Source of the DNA: Streptomyces fumanus
Lineage (GTDB): Bacteria > Actinomycetota > Actinomycetes > Streptomycetales > Streptomycetaceae
DNA: 64,000 nt
NCBI RefSeq assembly: GCF_014655295.1
Contig: NZ_BNBI01000007.1
Span: 62,001 to 126,000, forward strand
Direction: 5' to 3'
Both the position numbers and the translations under genes were made by a program. The notes beneath the pieces are model-generated. The model searched no databases, had not been told where the DNA came from, and saw only the letters and a list, made by a program, of their open reading frames with translations. Below, in pieces: positions 62,035 to 64,000 of the stretch. Numbering within the stretch: the stretch's first letter is position 1; each line of letters opens with the position of its first letter.

Positions 62035-62832
62035 TCAGTCGAGCAGACGGGCACGCAGGCGGTCGCGGAGCTGAGGAGTGACGCCCAGGCCGCGCTCCAA
62101 ATAGGCGTCGACGCCGCCCCAGGTCTCCTCGATCGCCTCGAACGCCGCCGTCAGGTACTCGGCGCGGGCGTCGAACAGCGGGCTCAGCAGCTCCATCACC
62201 TCGGGGGAGTAGGCCGACTCCGCCGCACCGCTGCGGCGCACCTTGTACCGGCGGTGCGTGGCGTTGGACTTCAGGTAGTCCTCGACGATGGCCTCCCGCT
62301 CGACGCCCAGGGCGAGCAGCGTCACCGCGATCGACAGGCCCGCGCGGTCCTTGCCGGCCGCGCAGTGCATCAGCGCCGGGACGCTGTCCTCGGCGAGCGC
62401 GCGCAGCACCCGGGAGTGCTCGGCGGTCCGCTCGGTGACGATCCTGCGGTACGAGGCGATCATCCGGGCCGCGCCCTTGCCGTCGGCGAGGATGCCCCGG
62501 AGCTGGTCGAGGTCGCCGTCGCGGACCATCCGCCAGAACTCGGCGCCGTCGGCGGGGTCGGACAGCGGCAGGTTCACATTGCGCACGCCCGGGAGCGCCA
62601 CGTCGGGGCCCTCCAGCCGCTGGTCGGCGGCGTTGCGGAAGTCGAAGACCGTGTGCAGGCCCAGACCGGCGAGGAACGCCGCGTCCTCCTCGGTGGCGTG
62701 GGCCAGGTGGCCGCTGCGGAAGAGGACTCCGTACCGCACCCGGCGGCCGTCCACGGTGGGCAGCCCGCCCACGTCACGGAAATTACGCACCCCGGCCAGC
62801 TCGGGCTCGGTCGACGGGACCTGCTGCGTCAC
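62035..62832 (-). CDS. tyrosine/serine protein phosphatase family protein
   Basis: This 265-residue member of the bacterial tyrosine phosphatase family (Y_phosphatase3 type) has GVRNFRDVGGLPTVDGRRVRYGVLFRSGHL and the P-loop ALMHCAAGKDRAGLSIAV (HCxxGKDRxG; Cys nucleophile and Arg). VRRSGAAESAYSPEVMELL is also typical. Such enzymes dephosphorylate proteins or phosphoinositides. GTG 62832 has GGGAGGAG 5 bp upstream, better than the ORF extension to 62898. It converges on the DUF6126-like gene with a 22-bp gap. Confidence 0.87.
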   Translation of the reverse strand: MTQQVPSTEPELAGVRNFRDVGGLPTVDGRRVRYGVLFRSGHLAHATEEDAAFLAGLGLHTVFDFRNAADQRLEGPDVALPGVRNVNLPLSDPADGAEFWRMVRDGDLDQLRGILADGKGAARMIASYRRIVTERTAEHSRVLRALAEDSVPALMHCAAGKDRAGLSIAVTLLALGVEREAIVEDYLKSNATHRRYKVRRSGAAESAYSPEVMELLSPLFDARAEYLTAAFEAIEETWGGVDAYLERGLGVTPQLRDRLRARLLD

Positions 62833-63224
62833 GTGGACTCCTCCCACTGCCTCCCGCGGACGCGGCTCGTCGGCGGGCGTCCCCCGACGATACGGCATGG
62901 CCCGCCCGCCATCCCCGGCCCCGATTCACCGAAAGCGCCCGCATCTGGGCTTTCTGTCCGAATTGGCGGCATCATTCCCGCTCGGTCCGGAATAAAAGCG
63001 CCGGTGGCAGGGGTGCGTGAGCAGCGTCATATCCCTGACGGTGCGTCGCACGCCATGTTCACGTAATTCGCGCCTTTCTCAAGGGCGTTCCCGTCCGCCG
63101 CGGACCCCGGAATCCACGGAGGGTGACGGCGGAATCCCATAAACGATCACGGAAAACGGCTTTACCGGCAACCACAGGCTTGTCCCTGTGCGTCCCGGTC
63201 CCTTACGTTCACCTCCGATCCGGA
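62833..63224. other. intergenic region upstream of the LysM gene
   Basis: No coding gene is supportable in this stretch, which is less GC-rich than average. It contains CACAGG-N6-CCTGTG (63173-63190), an inverted repeat overlapping the candidate promoter, and the promoter itself (63180-63209). Confidence 0.6.
63180..63209 (+). promoter_or_regulatory. candidate promoter of the riboswitch-LysM transcript
   Basis: TTGTCC (63180-63185) and TACGTT (63204-63209) are 18 bp apart. Transcription would start near 63216, just ahead of the riboswitch. The CACAGG...CCTGTG repeat overlaps the -35 box. Confidence 0.55.
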
Positions 63225-63404
63225 CGGACGCCTAATCCTGCCGCCGACCGGAGCCCGCACCCATCCACGACCCGTAACGGCAGGAACGGGGGACCCACAG
63301 GAATTCCGCCTGTTCCGGTTCCCGGAACGGCTAGGGGTAAAGCCGCGTTCCGACGCGGCCGGGCAGCTCCAGCCCGCACCCGACAGCTCACCTCGTAGGC
63401 GCCG
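63225..63404 (+). ncRNA. ydaO-yuaA type (c-di-AMP) riboswitch
   Basis: The region has the conserved ydaO elements in order. GGACGCCTAATCC lies near 63226 and AACGGGGGACCCA near 63287. GCTAGGGGTAAAGCCGC is followed by the near-invariant GCACCCGACAGCTCACC and TCGTAGGCG (63377-63401). The 5' GCC and 3' GGC ends can form the closing stem. It lies just upstream of the ribosome-binding site GGAGAGG of the LysM gene. The class binds cyclic di-AMP, and in Streptomyces it controls cell wall hydrolases such as rpfA. Binding usually switches expression off. Confidence 0.85.
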
Positions 63405-63418
63405 GAGAGGAATTCGCC

Positions 63419-64000
63419 ATGCCCGCGAAGGGTAAGCATCGTCGTACCAGGACCCAGCGTCTGACCCGCACCATCGCCGTCGCCGGAACCGGCGGCGCGG
63501 CGCTCGCGCTTCCCCTCATGGGGGCCGCGGGAGCCCACGCGGCCCCCGCCCATTCCGTTTCCGAAAAGGCCGTGCAGTCCCTTCCGGCCGCCGCGCAGAA
63601 GGCCGCCGAGAAGAATTCCGGCGGCGCCTCGGAAAAGCGGACGTACACCGTGCGCACCGGCGACTACCTGAAGAAGATCGCCGACGAGCAGAAGGTCAGC
63701 GGCGGCTGGAAGAAGCTGTACGAGGACAACCGCGAAGCCGTCGGCTCCGACCCGTCGCTGATCCACCCCGGACTGAAGCTCTCCCTCGTCGGCCCGGCCA
63801 CGGCCCAGAAGGCCACGGAGTCCGCCGAGAAGCCGTCCCGGTCGGCCGAGAAGCCGTCCGGGTCCGCCGCGAAGCCGTCGTCTACCGCGGACTCCTCGCA
63901 GTCCACGTCCGCGGAGTCCGCGGAGTCCGCCGAGTCCTCGGGGTCCGCCGCGCAGACCACCGGAACCTCCAGCGGTTACGTCTCCCCGGTGGCCGCCGGT
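63419..64000 (+). CDS. LysM-domain secreted cell-wall protein (partial, probably a peptidase)
   Basis: The first 194 codons are present and the rest lies beyond the window. A basic signal peptide (MPAKGKHRRTRTQRLTRTIAV) with AALALPLMGAAGAHAA precedes a linker. One LysM module follows (about 74-126, RTYTVRTGDYLKKIADEQKV, LIHPGLKLSL), which binds peptidoglycan. Next comes a repetitive Ser/Ala/Glu/Lys/Pro linker (SAEKPSRSAEKPSGSAAKPS). The last residues, SSGYVSPVAAG, resemble the beginning of an M23 metallopeptidase domain, so a LysM-M23 endopeptidase is the likely identity. Its c-di-AMP riboswitch links wall turnover to that second messenger. Confidence 0.82.
   Translation, partial: MPAKGKHRRTRTQRLTRTIAVAGTGGAALALPLMGAAGAHAAPAHSVSEKAVQSLPAAAQKAAEKNSGGASEKRTYTVRTGDYLKKIADEQKVSGGWKKLYEDNREAVGSDPSLIHPGLKLSLVGPATAQKATESAEKPSRSAEKPSGSAAKPSSTADSSQSTSAESAESAESSGSAAQTTGTSSGYVSPVAAG

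Noticed and set aside
62254..63066. Plus-strand frame over the phosphatase gene
   Set aside because: It is a shadow of the minus-strand tyrosine phosphatase, whose P-loop motif is clear.

Overview
The window reads as a chromosomal segment of a Streptomyces species. The support is very high GC with GC-rich third codon positions, many GTG starts and one TTG start, WhiB-like and SsgA-like developmental regulators, a two-domain small laccase, and a complete hopanoid locus. From memory the gene order resembles the S. coelicolor stretch around SCO6700-SCO6775. No search was run. I saw no tRNA, rRNA, insertion sequence, phage or CRISPR array, and the segment looks like resident chromosome.

Layout. 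(1) 1-3.65 kb, minus strand: the protocatechuate branch of the beta-ketoadipate pathway (pcaI-pcaJ-pcaF-pcaH-pcaG, the last cut by the window edge), divergent from a PcaV-like MarR repressor. (2) 4.3-8.9 kb: a DUF3048 lipoprotein, a zinc alcohol dehydrogenase, and a divergent ATP-dependent DNA ligase / LigD-type polymerase pair. (3) 8.9-16.8 kb: a secreted two-gene operon (ThuA plus sugar dehydrogenase; cupredoxin plus Ig-like repeats plus DUF1080), a small laccase, a LacI regulator and a glyoxalase-like protein. (4) 17-24 kb: a WhiB-like protein, an acyl-ACP desaturase behind three evenly spaced palindromes, an ABC-F ATPase with a structured leader, a GPP34 protein, an SsgA-like protein and endonuclease V. 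(5) 23-30 kb: a CoA-transferase/racemase, thiolase and FadB fatty-acid oxidation group, a MerR regulator and an asparagine-type permease. (6) 30-40.5 kb: housekeeping and accessory genes including a D-amino-acid oxidase, a second ABC-F protein, Tex, a crotonase-like protein without the usual catalytic glutamates, idi and a cation efflux pump.

(7) 41-48 kb, plus strand: seven tightly packed genes encode two CDP-alcohol phosphotransferases, a LicC-like nucleotidyltransferase, a glycerol-1-phosphate-dehydrogenase-like enzyme, a family 2 glycosyltransferase and a TagG/TagH-like exporter. Together they look like a system that makes and exports a phosphate-containing, glycosylated lipid or polymer. 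I do not recognise a described product. (8) 48-61 kb: the hopanoid operon hpnC-hpnD-(small ORF)-hpnE-polyprenyl synthase-shc-hpnG-hpnH-ispG-dxs-hpnO. It carries two steps of the MEP pathway beside the squalene and hopane steps, and idi lies 9 kb upstream. (9) 61-64 kb: an XRE-cupin regulator with two operator-like repeats, a small membrane protein, a tyrosine phosphatase, and a c-di-AMP (ydaO-type) riboswitch ahead of a LysM cell-wall protein cut by the window end.

The most interesting items are the 41-48 kb cluster, the structured ABC-F leader, the phased triple operator at the desaturase, and the small genes embedded in the hopanoid operon.
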